64,000 nt of DNA from Paramoeba atlantica (taxonomy: Eukaryota > Discosea): positions 124,001-188,000 of the forward strand of contig CDRNVI010000025.1 of the NCBI GenBank assembly GCA_977017575.1. The letters run 5' to 3'. Numbering within the stretch: the first letter of the stretch is position 1; every line of letters begins with the position of its first letter. Under the pieces are notes generated by a model. The model saw nothing but the letters and a program-made list of their open reading frames with translations. It had not been told where the DNA came from and did not search any database. A program made the translations under genes and the position numbers. Below, one piece after another: positions 1-9,091 of this stretch.

Positions 1-346
1 TGAATAGCACATTTTGAATATCAATTTTCAACCTAGAATAACAATCCTTCTAGGAAAAACGAGCAAACAAGTAAGCAAAGTAAGATGAATCATTGATGTT
101 TTCAGGTTTCGAATAGACCAGCATATTTTTCTAGGGTAAGCAGCATAAGCTTCTAAGATATAGCGATGCTCAACAGCAACAGCCTCTCGTGAAACATCAA
201 CATCATACCAAGAATGATTGAGAAATTTATTTTTGGAGTTCTTTTACTGCTTCATACCACCTACCCAATTCGCATCCGGAATGTAGTCTCGAAGCTGGGA
301 CACCACCGTATACGCTGAAAACTTCTCAATCTCAAGCTGAAAGGCA
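1..346. other. No gene recognised; flank of IS30-like relic
   Basis: This AT-rich stretch follows the 3' side of the IS30-like transposase fragment. A short minus-strand reading continues from the relic in another frame up to a stop near 250, but it carries none of the second or third catalytic motifs of IS30 transposases. I see no inverted repeat matching the other side, so the element's 3' end is either lost or lies outside the window. Confidence 0.4.
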
Positions 347-970
347 TCACGTTGACTGCTTGGATTGAAATACACGAAGGACAACAAACCTACTCTTTCG
401 TTCACAAAGGGTCAGGATGAAATACCCACTTTTCTTTGCTCCCTCAATTAAATCGGCCTCCCAATCACCATACCGACGTCGTGTGTTTACTATTTGGGGA
501 CGATGATCGATAGAAACCCGGTTTGGAATGGTACTTCGACCATGAATGCGTCGAACATAAGGCCGCCTTCCGCGGATCCGTAGGCACTTATGAATCTTCC
601 CTCCATTATCTCGACGAACAAATCGATAGATCGTGGAAGTGGATGGTGAACCTTGTGAGCCGACAACAAGTGTATTAGCAACCTGCTCCGGGCTGTGAAG
701 CTTTCGGAGACGGGTCTTTACACTTTTTTCAAGACTGGATCGAATTAGACGTGGTCTGGTTCCTTTATTAACCAGTCGTCTCTTGGCAACACGATGGGCA
801 CGGCTGGAACGGTATTGCCCACCTCTTTTCCTGTTGCGTGCCAGCTCACGACATACCGTACTTGGGGACTTATCAATTGATCGGGAAATTTCCCTCTTCG
901 TGGCGCCACTTTCAAACATCGTTTGAATATCTTTGCGATTGTTTTCAGATAATCTTCTGTACTTTGGCAT
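347..970 (-). pseudogene. IS30-family transposase, N-terminal half
   Basis: The 207-codon ORF reads as the first half of an IS30-type DDE transposase. Residues 1-45 form a helix-turn-helix (MPKYRRLSENNRKDIQ..., with SxSTVCREL). A basic linker follows, then the first catalytic block near residue 168 (GDWEADLIEG), with the following FILTLCERKSRF strand typical of IS30. The family is usually 320-390 residues long, so the segments holding the second Asp and the Glu are missing and the copy should be inactive. The start at 970 is a good ATG and the N-terminus matches family length. IS30 is mainly bacterial. Its presence among eukaryotic elements implies horizontal entry or a poorly known eukaryotic branch. 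Family call firm; completeness judged by eye. Confidence 0.85.
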
Positions 971-980
971 GAATGAACTG

Positions 981-1064
981 AATTATGTAGAAATTAGTAT
1001 ATGAAGTGTATTATGTAGAAATTAACCTTTTGTTGCGCTGAGTATGACAAATTGTTGCACTGAC
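981..1064. repeat. Short direct repeats upstream of IS30-like ORF
   Basis: TTATGTAGAAATTA occurs twice (about 983 and 1011), followed by two related copies of TTG(C/T)GCTGA-type sequence (TGTTGCGCTGA near 1031 and TTGTTGCACTGA near 1052). This is where the element's terminal repeat and promoter would lie. I cannot find the partner end, so this is a candidate only. Confidence 0.3.
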
Positions 1065-1254
1065 ATTGACAATCCACAACATCTTGGCGCCCAGCGTACT
1101 TTATGACGCGGGGCTGCTTTTTGACCGGGTGCTACCCACACATTCGCGGGATAGCTTCCTTTTTGACACACCCTGACCGTCCCTCATCCTTAACAAAAGC
1201 TTTCCGCTATTCGTAAGCCCCTCTTTCGGTAGCCGAAAAGGAGACTTCGGCATT

Positions 1255-1437
1255 TTTCCGAAAAAATGAAGTTTTTCAAAAAAAGAAATCAGTTTTTTTA
1301 AAGATTTTTAAAAGAGCTAAAAATAGCGGGAACGTGCAGATCTCAAAATTTTGAACGATAATGTGGTGCCGTAACCCCCCTACGCCCCCCTGTGCGAAAA
1401 ATAAGGGTGGGTCACTTATTCGTTGGGGGGGGGGGGT
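1255..1437 (-). mobile_element. Solo end of a DD35E mariner-like element
   Basis: Read on the minus strand, this block begins with an ACCCCC run, then CGAATAAGTGACCCA, then the CGTTCAAAATTTTGAGATCTGCACG subterminal segment (written here only in part: TTTGAGATCTGCACGTTCC), and ends in the A/T-rich leader that precedes the transposase start in the two fuller copies at 3538 and 22348. No transposase follows. It is either a 5'-end fragment or an internal deletion derivative. The adjoining dinucleotide TA fits the family target. Confidence 0.65.
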
Positions 1438-2272
1438 TATGATAGAAGAAAAAAAAATAAAAAGGATGCTCCGGTGGCCCAAAACAGAAAAAGAATTAAA
1501 AAAATGGGGGGTCCATGGGGGGTCCAGGGGAGGGTTCCAGGGGGGGGCATGGTCGAGCAAATTTTTTTGAAAAAAATATTTTTCGAAATAAATCCGCAGA
1601 AGGGGTAGCCGGGGTCTTAGCGAGCATTTTCCACCCCCCTACCCGGGGGTGACCCCCCCGCGTATATGCAGGATGGGTCCGCCTAGTTCGGATTTTTTGG
1701 AAAAAAAAATATTTTAAAAAAATTCAACTTGGCGAAAAAAAATGGCAAAAAAAATATTTTTCCAAAATCGATTCCCATAATGTGTTTGTAAAAATTAATG
1801 AGAGGGGTTAGAAAAAAGTCATGCTTGGTGGTCGTGCGCCGTGGAAAAATCGCTTGATCAGCGATAAGATGTGGCAAAAAGTGAAACTCAAGGCCCTTGT
1901 GCGAAGTGGGGGATGGTTCAGGAAAAAGTGCTCTATTAATGTTCACAAGGGCAGGAATCAGAGCAAAAGTATAAATTTTTGCAAAAAAGCGCCAAAAAGT
2001 GACAGATAACTAGGGGGGGTGACGTGTGACAGATAACTAGGGGGAGGTACAGTAAAAATATATAAATTTTCTTTTTTGTTAAATATTAATTTATATTTAT
2101 AGAAATTAATGAGAGGAGGAGTATACTGTGACCCCCCTTTTAATATGCACGTTTTTGGCGTTTGTATAAAAAGGGGGGTGCATAATAAATGGGAGGGAGT
2201 CCGAAAAAAATTGATTATTAAAATTAATGAGAGGTGGGTATCAAGGAAGTCTTACTCTTTGATTACACAGGC
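1438..2272. repeat. G-rich, low-complexity spacer with short repeats
   Basis: No gene is supported. It holds long G or C runs, AAATTAATGAGAGG three times (1792, 2103, 2221), GTGACAGATAACTAGG twice (about 1999 and 2026; again near 11200 and 11230), and an imperfect hairpin TGTGACCCCCCTTTT...AAAAGGGGGG around 2126-2180 that recurs near 8530. These are probably debris of small non-autonomous DNA elements. Confidence 0.4.
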
Positions 2273-3208
2273 TCATATAGTCTCTATCTGTGTATTTTCC
2301 ATTTCAAAAGAAATTCCAAGCGGTAACTCGATTTCCCTTACTCGTCCACGTAAACTACGATTGTTTTTCACCCAACAATATCGAACCGCACTTGACAAGT
2401 ACTCCACGTTTACCAATGATTCAAATTCATTGTCGTGTGCATACAGTTCAGCTAAGGAGTCTGGCAAACTGCGAAAATCCAACGTCCCACTCAAATGATT
2501 GCAAGAGAAGTCCAAGACTAATAACTTTGTGGGAAGGTGACACAAATCTACCCCCCCTTCAAAATTATTCTCTTCCAGCCACAACTCTTCTAGATTTGGA
2601 GGCAAATCTGTGAGATTGATGTTTCCAGTAAGCTCATTATGATCCGCGTAGAGCTCCTCAAGTGACGAAGGCAAGAAGTGCATCTCAAGTACGCCAAAAA
2701 ATTGGTTATGACTAAAACTCAATGTTTTCAGTTTTGTCGGAATCAATTTCGGTACGACTTCACCTCTCAATTTATCGCCGTCAATATTCAAAGATGTAAG
2801 AGTCACTGGAAGGTACTTCCAAGCTACTGAACCACGTATTTCACCATGTACCAAAGAAAAATAACCCGATGTACTGCCCCACTTTATTGTTTTTACTTCA
2901 TCCATCTCGTTACACGTCACACCCGCCCACTCACATGCTGTTACGTTTGTACGCCATGTGGGATGCAGACCTTCCAGATTTTCAACAAAACGAGCTAAAT
3001 CGTATTCTTGTGGTAAAGCAGCACCACGAATTCTACCCGGCGCTCGTGATGTGGAGTGTGATGGTACAGAACCTGGTAGTGATGCCGTTGCCTCACTTCG
3101 AATAGGTGCGTCGTCAGCAGCGGTTACAGATGATGTACAAAGCATAAAATATGGTAATGAGTATATTGTATGCATGTAATAGTAGTGACTTATCACGGGG
3201 CGACACAT
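2273..3208 (-). CDS. Secreted or surface leucine-rich-repeat protein
   Basis: The 311-codon ORF is the best host-gene candidate. The likely start is Met12 (position 3175), which gives a compact signal peptide (MHTIYSLPYFMLCTSSVTA, cleavage near residue 30); the upstream ATG at 3208 would add a polar prefix. Residues 65-100 are an LRR N-cap of the plant/protist type with W85, C92, W94 and C99 (WRTNVTACEWAGVTC). From about 133 to 290 there are roughly six LRRs of 23 residues with the pattern LPxxLxxLxxxxNxLxG. The LPPNLEELWLEEN and LPDSLAELYAHDN style is typical of kinetoplastid/bodonid LRR families such as Leishmania PSA-like proteins. No C-terminal anchor is evident. Its role is unknown; such proteins usually bind ligands at the cell surface. 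Flanked on both sides by transposons. Confidence 0.85.
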   Translation of the reverse strand: MCRPVISHYYYMHTIYSLPYFMLCTSSVTAADDAPIRSEATASLPGSVPSHSTSRAPGRIRGAALPQEYDLARFVENLEGLHPTWRTNVTACEWAGVTCNEMDEVKTIKWGSTSGYFSLVHGEIRGSVAWKYLPVTLTSLNIDGDKLRGEVVPKLIPTKLKTLSFSHNQFFGVLEMHFLPSSLEELYADHNELTGNINLTDLPPNLEELWLEENNFEGGVDLCHLPTKLLVLDFSCNHLSGTLDFRSLPDSLAELYAHDNEFESLVNVEYLSSAVRYCWVKNNRSLRGRVREIELPLGISFEMENTQIETI

Positions 3209-3537
3209 CTTTTAATTTCCTCGTGGATGAATTATCATTGTATTCATACACCCCTTATCAGAAGTACTCCCTAGGAAAGTCAACTTTTTAGCATTGGGAT
3301 AGTCAAAATTTCAATTTTTACATGATCGACCGACGGAAGTCTTGCACACTCCGAATACATGTAATTTAAAGGCATACGCTAGCGTTAAAGGCATTAGCGT
3401 TTTAAAAGTGAGGGAGGCTGAGTGTTAGACTTGTGAAACACCGCGAAACAGCGGTTTGTTTTTTGGTCTTCTTAAGCCGGTTGAAGGTCTAAAATTCAGT
3501 ATTCAGGTTCATTTTGTATTTAACAATGCAGTTTATA
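3209..3537. other. Spacer upstream of the LRR gene
   Basis: No ORF, RNA or repeat is recognised. This is the 5' side of the LRR gene. I do not see a long polypyrimidine tract with AG that would clearly mark a trans-splice acceptor. Confidence 0.3.
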
Positions 3538-4850
3538 AACCCCTCGACACGAATAAAGCACCCCCCTTTATTTTTTGCGTGCGGGGACCCATGGGGGTTG
3601 CAGCACCACTTTATCGTCCAGAATTTTGAGATCTGCACGTTCCCGGGGTTTTTAGCTTCATTTAAAACTTTTAAAAAAATTAGTTTCAGAAATATTTTTT
3701 TTCTAAAATTTCATGGTAAAATCCAAGTACCGTCCCCCAAAGTGGGGGATGACCCCTATAGGTAAGACATTATTGCGCCTGAGGTTCGAGGACGGTGTCC
3801 CAAAGAAGCAACTTGCACGAGAATTTAATATTTCTGTAAAATATGTGAGGCAATATCTGAAAGCAAAAGAAACCAATAAAACCAAAATATTTACACCGAA
3901 AAAAAATATCTTACGTCGCAGAAAAAAAATAGTAACCATTATTTCACCAAAAGACCTTGCTGGAGTGCCGAAACACAGCAGCGGGGAGATTGAGTAAAAA
4001 GGGGGTACATGTCACAAAACGCACTGTTCAACGTGACTTAAAAGCAATGAAATATACTTATTCCCCACGCCCGGTTACTATGGCGTTGACCGAACGTCAG
4101 AAGGCTAAAAGGGTTGAGTTTGCCTTAGCATGGAATGGGGATTCACGCATAATTGTATTTTCTGATGAAAAAATCTTTGATACTAATGATATGCGTAAAA
4201 AAATGTGGGTTGCCCCGGGCGAAAAGGCTACTCCAAGGCAGAAAATGCATTGGGCCCCAAAATGCCATGTGTGGGGTGCCATTGGAGTTGGGTGGCGTTA
4301 TCTAGCTATTCTTCCCAATGACAGCTCAACTACGAGCGAAACGTATATTAAAACCCTGCGTAAGACTCCTTTCCCCCGTAATTTTATTTTTCAACAAGAT
4401 GGAGCAGGCGCACACACTGCAAAAATGACAAAGTCTTATCTTTTTGAATCAGAAATTCAGTATATCAAAAATTGGCCTGCCAACTCACCTGACCTCAATC
4501 CTATAGAAAATGTATGGGAAATGATACAGCAACGAGTATGTGGAATGATCCCCTCCAGTACTACTTCGCTTATTAGGTGTGTAAAAAAAGCATTTAAAGA
4601 AATCCCCCGAAGGGAAATAAATAAAACTGTTTTAAGCTTCGATCGTCGACTAGAAGCCTGCGTAAAGTGCAAGGGAGAAAAAGTGAAAAAGTGGTAATCG
4701 TCTACTTATATTTTACCTTAGTCACCCCAGGACAATTTTACAAGGTGCGCAAAGTCTATTCACTGAGATCTGCAAAATGCCACAAGAATTAGCCCAAACG
4801 GACTTACCATACAAATTTTAGAGGGGGGTGCTTTATTGTGTCGAGGGGTT
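3538..4850 (+). mobile_element. Mariner/Tc1-superfamily element, DD35E, TA target
   Basis: A 1313-bp element lies between TA dinucleotides (3536-3537 and 4851-4852). Its inverted ends start AAACCCCTCGACACGAATAA on the left and AACCCCTCGACACAATAAAG on the reversed right; the repeat continues through AAAGCACCCCCCT, about 30 bp with one base of difference. It carries one transposase reading (3713-4697). The same one-base left/right asymmetry is seen in the related copy at 22348, so the asymmetry is a family trait. Confidence 0.88.
3713..4697 (+). pseudogene. DD35E transposase with one frameshift
   Basis: The transposase starts at ATG 3713 and is read in two frames that switch near 3990, so this copy has one frameshift. 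The N-terminal part has paired helix-turn-helix signals (GKTLLRLRFEDGVPKKQLAREF, abbreviated here as FEDGVPKKQLAREF). The catalytic core shows IVFSDEKIFD for the first Asp, FQQDGAGAHTA for the second, and NSPDLNPIENVW for the Glu. I count 35 residues between the second Asp and the Glu (DD35E). The C-terminus ends in GEKVKKW, shared with the copy at 22534. Sequence similarity to that copy is high enough to put both in one family. Inactive as written unless the shift is a sequencing error. Confidence 0.88.
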
Positions 4851-5354
4851 TATACATATATACAGGGGTGCAAATCAGATGCTGGGGGGTCTAAAATTGG
4901 CAATGTTTACGCAATTTTGGAAAATAATAGCGCATTCGAGAGCTCTCGCAGAGATCTACATGTATGTATTTGGATAGGCGGTTTCCCGGGGTGTAAGGGG
5001 GTGGTCAACTGAGGAGAAGCCCAAAAACGTCAAAATGCAAAAAATGAATGAAAATTTTTGTACGTTCAATAATTACAACTTTCCCCTTTTTTTTCTACTA
5101 CTATGTCGAAACGCCACGGCATGCTGTTTAAAGTGTTTATGAGCATGTCATGACCATCTGTTTCAATGTAATCAACCGCCTTTTCAATAGAACATCCCCG
5201 GTTTCCTCAAATCGCTTAACCCACAACTTAACATGTTGTCGTGGACGCCTTGTCTTTGGCAAGTGGCACTGTAGGAGTTTGTATTCTCGTAATCTTTAAC
5301 GAGAAGCGTCCTGTGTGAATATTTTGTGTGCCCCGGGGGTTCATGTGATCTATC

Positions 5355-6588
5355 GGGGAAATTGAACGAGAATTCGCTTTCCAAAAATTTGGTAATAAAT
5401 ATTGAGAAAAGCGGGGGAAATTATCCATGTACTTTTTAGAAAAAAGATTTTACATTTTTCTGAATTCCTTACATGGTGTGTCAGGGGTGTCGTGGATTCA
5501 CGTGCCGTCGGAAGCTAGCTATTAGTAAGGTAGCAAAGTGGTCAGAGGCTCAATGTCGACACTGGTTAAAATGCCATGATCTTGTTGTAAGGAAGGTGAT
5601 ATGCAACAATCGAAGTCACTCCTCTCCATTGGAAATGCGATTGAGCGACGAAAAGTGGCGGTGTACCAAAAAGTGCAAAGGGGTGTATGACATTCTTGGG
5701 CCCCTGGTTCCAGGGAATGCAAAACGCACTGCAAAGCAAGTGCTGAAATTTCTTATTTTGTACTCCCGTGGCGAGCCACATGCGGTATCAGCGGAGGAGA
5801 CGGGCTTAAGTGTGACGACCATGGTCAGGCTGCGCCAAGCGTTGGATTCTATGATCGGGACGATACACGTACTTCGAAGAATTCGTCGCCATGGAACATT
5901 GACCTCCATGCAGTGCGATGAAACGTTCTTCTCAACGAGGAAGCGGGGAGGCAACAATCGTACTCGACGTGTCAGACGTGAAGGGCCGCAAGTCGCTCAA
6001 ACTGTAGTTGAAACGACAAGACAAACTAAAATCTCTGAAATATTTATGGACGTTGTCCCCGATCGAAGCACATCGTCACTTATTCCAAACATCGAAGCTC
6101 TGGCTGCGGGATCGAGAACTAGGATCTGGACTGATTCCGCTCGTCACAATCTGCAACTGCAAGGTAGATACAAGTGGGAAAAAGTGGTTCACCGACGCGA
6201 GTGGGTAACCCAGGAAGGCGTTCATACAAAGACAGTTGAGTCGGCTAATTCACTTGTGAAGAAGACGCTCAAGCGTGAAGGGGGTGTACTCGGTCGGGGG
6301 GATGAAAAGCGCGGCAGCCGAGTACGAGCTTTAGCTGAGAAAAGCAATGGAAAGTTGAAGATAAATGGTAACGACGCTTTACTTCGTATGCTGAAAAATC
6401 TTTGGTATTTCTGTGAAGTTATTGATATTTAATATATTAGCTATACAAAGAGGTGTGAGAGAGAAAGTCGGAAAAGCACGTGTAAAGAGAGGTGTGGCAA
6501 AATAAGTGTACGAAGGACATTTTTTCCTGCATAAATAGACGAAATTATTGAAAAATAGAAGAAAAGCGAATTCTCGTTCAATTTACCC
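5355..6588 (+). mobile_element. IS1595/Merlin-type transposon, complete
   Basis: A 1234-bp element with inverted ends GGGGAAATTGAACGAGAATT (left) and GGGTAAATTGAACGAGAATT (reversed right), about 26 bp with one mismatch, is flanked by a perfect 8-bp duplication GATCTATC (5347-5354 and 6589-6596). Ends beginning GGG and 8-bp duplications are as known for IS1595/Merlin. It carries one uninterrupted transposase ORF. It sits inside the coding part of a Tc1-like element, so it is the younger of the two. Confidence 0.92.
5473..6432 (+). CDS. IS1595/Merlin transposase
   Basis: The uninterrupted 319-codon ORF has the layout of ISXO2-like/IS1595 transposases. A cysteine-rich N-terminus with pairs at C3/C6 and C64/C68 probably forms a zinc ribbon. 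A helix-turn-helix stretch follows near 85-125 (AEETGLSVTTMVRLRQAL). The DDE core has D149 (MQCDETFF), D221 (RIWTDSARHN) and the HTKTVESANS block with H251 and E256. Length and motif spacing fit the family, and both inverted ends with a perfect 8-bp duplication surround it, so it could be active. The ATG at 5473 lies 118 bp inside the left end. A second short ORF at 6008 is a frame shadow. Very similar genes are known in bacteria and, as Merlin, in animals and protists. Confidence 0.9.
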   Translation: MVCQGCRGFTCRRKLAISKVAKWSEAQCRHWLKCHDLVVRKVICNNRSHSSPLEMRLSDEKWRCTKKCKGVYDILGPLVPGNAKRTAKQVLKFLILYSRGEPHAVSAEETGLSVTTMVRLRQALDSMIGTIHVLRRIRRHGTLTSMQCDETFFSTRKRGGNNRTRRVRREGPQVAQTVVETTRQTKISEIFMDVVPDRSTSSLIPNIEALAAGSRTRIWTDSARHNLQLQGRYKWEKVVHRREWVTQEGVHTKTVESANSLVKKTLKREGGVLGRGDEKRGSRVRALAEKSNGKLKINGNDALLRMLKNLWYFCEVIDI

Positions 6589-6891
6589 GATCTATCAGAT
6601 AAACTTTTGCTGTTTTGCTTAGAGCGGGATCGCTTTTGCGGCATAATAGTGAGCTGAAAAACAAAAAAAAGACGGAAAAAACTGCAAAAATTGAAAAATC
6701 TGCAACTTTTAGGGGGGTAAAAAACCTTTGAAAAAATATATTTTTCAAATTTGTTTTCTTTTAAAGTGATAATAGCGCCAAAACATAGATCTCTGCGAGA
6801 GCTCTCGAATGCGCTATTATTGTCCAAAATTGCGCAAACATTGCTAATTTTATACCCCCCCCAGCATCTGATTTTCACCCCTGTATACATA

Positions 6892-8449
6892 CAGGGGTGA
6901 AAATCCCATGGTGGGGGGGGGTCTAAAATTCGTAAAATTTGTCCAATTTTGGAAAATAATAGCGCGTTCGAGAGCTCTCGCAGAGTTGTATGTTTTAAGA
7001 TAGGCAGTTTGCGGGGGTTAGGGGGGTACCCCCCTTTGATGGAAGGGTCAAAAACACGATTTGCAAATTTGAAAAACTGTAAAAAATGGTCAAAAATTAC
7101 CCTTAATACCCACAGGAAGACCCGTTTCGCTCAATAACGATGCGACAACGCTTGCGGAAACTGCTAATCGTGTTAATACATTCTTGCTTGCGTTCTGATT
7201 GTAATCTTTCGAACGCTGTCTCAATGGCCGATACTAATTCAGCCCGATTCTTGGGTCGAAGATCATTTTTGATCCTGTCCATGGTCCCCCAAAGGTTTTC
7301 AATGGTGTTTAAATCGGGGGATTTTGCAGGCCAAGAGAGTACATTAATACCTTCGTTGCGAAAGGTTGTTCGCGCAGAATTATGAACAGGACAATTATCC
7401 ATTGCAACGACCCCAGATGGGTGGCGCCTCAAATAATTTAAAAGTCCTTTGCGCTTCTTCATGGCGTCATTGAAAACATCCCCTGTTACAGTTACTTTTC
7501 GGCCGGAAGGGTCGTGGGAGGGAAAAATGTGTAGATGAAATCCATGATTTTAACTGACCCCCATCCACACCATGACGCCGTTCCCTCCATATCAAGGTTC
7601 TAGCTCTCCCTGCTGTTCCTTGGCGGGGTCAGTCTTCCGGCAAAGGTAAGTAATTTTGTTTCGTCCCCTACCGCAAGTGAACTTCTTCTCATCGCAGAAA
7701 ACAATTTGTCTCAGTTGGGTATCTGACCAAGTGAGCATCTCAGAACAAAAATGCACTCGTTTCCTCTTGTGTTCATCGGTCAGTGCGGGCTTTCTTTTTA
7801 AAGTTCGCATGATCATACCATGGTTCTTCATGGCGTTAACCAAAGTTGGTCTTGAACACTGAAATCCAAGAGAAAGCACAACTCTATGGAGTGCACACCA
7901 GTTCTCAATCCCGGACGGGAGGTCACGGTATCCCTCATCAATGAGGCGGATAGCTGCTTCGTGCAGCGCAGGGGTACTGACAGGAGATGGGCGTGAAATA
8001 GGAGAGCTTTCCACGTCTCCAGTGTTCTCATAGCGTATCACAAGACGTTTTACTGTATTTTCGTGGACGCCGAAGTTTTGGGCTGTCCGAGAATAGGACC
8101 CTGTCTCAAGATAATCTGAGACAAGAAGCATACGGTGACTTGGTATCACTCGTGCGGGGGAGGAATAGGACCTGTCGCTGAGTACACCACGTGAGGTTCG
8201 GGAATGAATCCGTTTCTGGGGCATATAGTGCTAATATTGACTGAAAAACAGCTAAAAACTGAAAAAACGTAAATTTGGGCAAGAAAAAAATCATGATTTT
8301 TTTGTCTCATCGTTTCATGTTGAGTCACAGGCCGCAAATAGTGCTAAAACATACAACTCTGTGAGAGCTCTCGAATGCGCTATTACTTTCCAAAATTGGA
8401 TAATTTTTACGAATTTTAGACCCCCCCCACCACGAGGTTTTCACCCCTG
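6892..8449 (-). mobile_element. Tc1-like element with long inverted repeats
   Basis: A 1558-bp element between TA dinucleotides (6890-6891 and 8450-8451) has inverted ends of about 105 bp that share CAGGGGTGAAAA, a G run, TCTAAAATTCGTAAAA, CCAATTTTGGAAA and TTCGAGAGCTCTC. The palindrome GAGAGCTCTC sits near the inner edge of each end and may be a transposase binding site. The transposase is on the minus strand. Its left end touches the preceding element with only 8 bp between them. Confidence 0.88.
7103..8224 (-). pseudogene. Tc1-like transposase, DD32E spacing, two stops
   Basis: From ATG 8224 (MPQKRIHSRTSRG) to 7103, one frame encodes about 373 residues, interrupted only by two in-frame stops (TGA about 7592 and TAA about 7555). 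Helix-turn-helix segments lie near residues 30-60 (SRTAQNFGVHENTVKRL) and 85-130. Catalytic blocks are IVFCDEKKF, VVAMDNCPVHNS and KSPDLNTIENLW. I count 32 residues between second Asp and Glu, shorter than the usual 34 of Tc1. The intervening translation (GGNGVMVWMG) is typical of the family, so the stops are recent decay. Sister to the fragment in the neighbouring element at 4863. Confidence 0.85.
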
Positions 8450-8527
8450 TATATGTATGCTGAGGAATAGCGTGTATGAGATTGATAACCTCAATAAAAT
8501 ATCTTTTCCTGACACTTCCCTGTTCAT

Positions 8528-8592
8528 ATACTGTGACCCCCCCTTTAATGTAGACACAATTTCGCGCTTTGTCTCTACTAAAGGGGGGGATG
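8528..8592. repeat. Imperfect hairpin of a C/G-run repeat family
   Basis: ACTGTGACCCCCCC and TTTAATGTAGACACAA face TTGTCTCTACTAAAGGGGGG across a short loop. Related half-sites appear near 2126-2180 and 11107-11165 (TCTCTATTAAAGGGGGG twice, then TACTGTACCCCCCC). They are likely ends of a small non-autonomous element family. Confidence 0.4.
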
Positions 8593-8663
8593 AAATGAGA
8601 ATCCGAATCACGAAAAAAAAAATCGGCGCCGCTTCCCCCGCAGGGCACCAATTCCCGTACCCG

Positions 8664-9079
8664 GTGTGGGCGTAGTTGGCAGACGGTGGGCCTTCCAACC
8701 TGTAAGTTGGGGGTTCGATTCCCGCTATCGACAAACTTGCAGCCTGGCGGCCACACTACAAAGGGAAAGCGATCACGAGTGCCTTCAAGGCCCACACCCA
8801 ACCCCGATCCCCGGGAGGACCGACCAGGAACCGAGCTGAACCAGGCTCCAGCGCAGCCTCTAAATTGCGAGCTGCTTACGCAAAGGAGGCTTGAGACACA
8901 GCCTACACGATGCAACGGGGTGGACGCCCGTCCTGGTAGCTACGGTTGGGTAGTCGTGCTCGGGCCGGAAGGCGTCGAGTGCCGTCTGGGAAAGGGGTTG
9001 CAAGATAATGAAGGTCGGTGACCTGAGACTCTACCCTAACGGTTGGCGCTGCAGAGCTCTCCGTGTCTTCTTCTTCTTC
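8664..9079 (+). mobile_element. tRNA-derived SINE with 12-bp TSD
   Basis: The element starts GTGTGGGCGTAGTTGGCAGA (pol III A-box-like), continues with an anticodon-arm-like CCAAC...GTTGG, and has a clean B box GGGGTTCGATTCCCGC. A non-tRNA body of about 330 bp follows, then a (CTT)5 tail. The 12-bp TTCCCGTACCCG flanks it at 8652-8663 and 9080-9091. The acceptor ends do not pair, so this is a SINE head and not a functional tRNA gene. Its body shares a GATCCC/GGAGGA/CGACCAG stretch with the element at 32641-33055. Confidence 0.8.
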
Positions 9080-9091
9080 TTCCCGTACCCG

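Larger units (their letters stand above)
5184..6644 (-). pseudogene. Tc1-like transposase N-terminus, split
   Basis: The start (ATG at 6644, MPQKRSRSKQNSKSLSDRS) aligns with MPQKRIHSRTSRGVLSDRS of the copy starting at 8224. The reading resumes beyond the Merlin insertion at about 5346 with PDRSHEPPGHTKYSHRTLL, matching the same protein's SHRMLLVSDY segment. It then ends near 5184, before any catalytic residue, so the DDE domain has been deleted. The duplicated DRS codons are the 8-bp target duplication of the Merlin insertion. Confidence 0.75.
4863..6883 (-). mobile_element. Tc1-like deletion derivative split by Merlin
   Basis: Long inverted ends of about 100 bp (ACAGGGGTG...GCTGGGGGGTCTAAAATT... 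to TTCGAGAGCTCTCGCAGAG) bound this element, with TA at 4861-4862 and 6884-6885. The ends match those of the fuller copy at 6892-8449. Inside, only the N-terminal part of the Tc1-like transposase remains on the minus strand, and it is interrupted by a 1234-bp IS1595/Merlin element. Without that insertion the element would be about 780 bp, that is, a MITE-like internal deletion form mobilised in trans. Confidence 0.82.

Noticed and set aside
347-970. Bacterial contamination as the source of the IS30-like ORF
   Set aside because: The sequence continues without any visible break into euglenozoan-type repeats; contamination would need a chimeric contig end. Kept only as a point to test.
8664-8740. 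Functional tRNA gene
   Set aside because: A and B boxes are good but the acceptor ends do not pair, and a 12-bp TSD shows a SINE.
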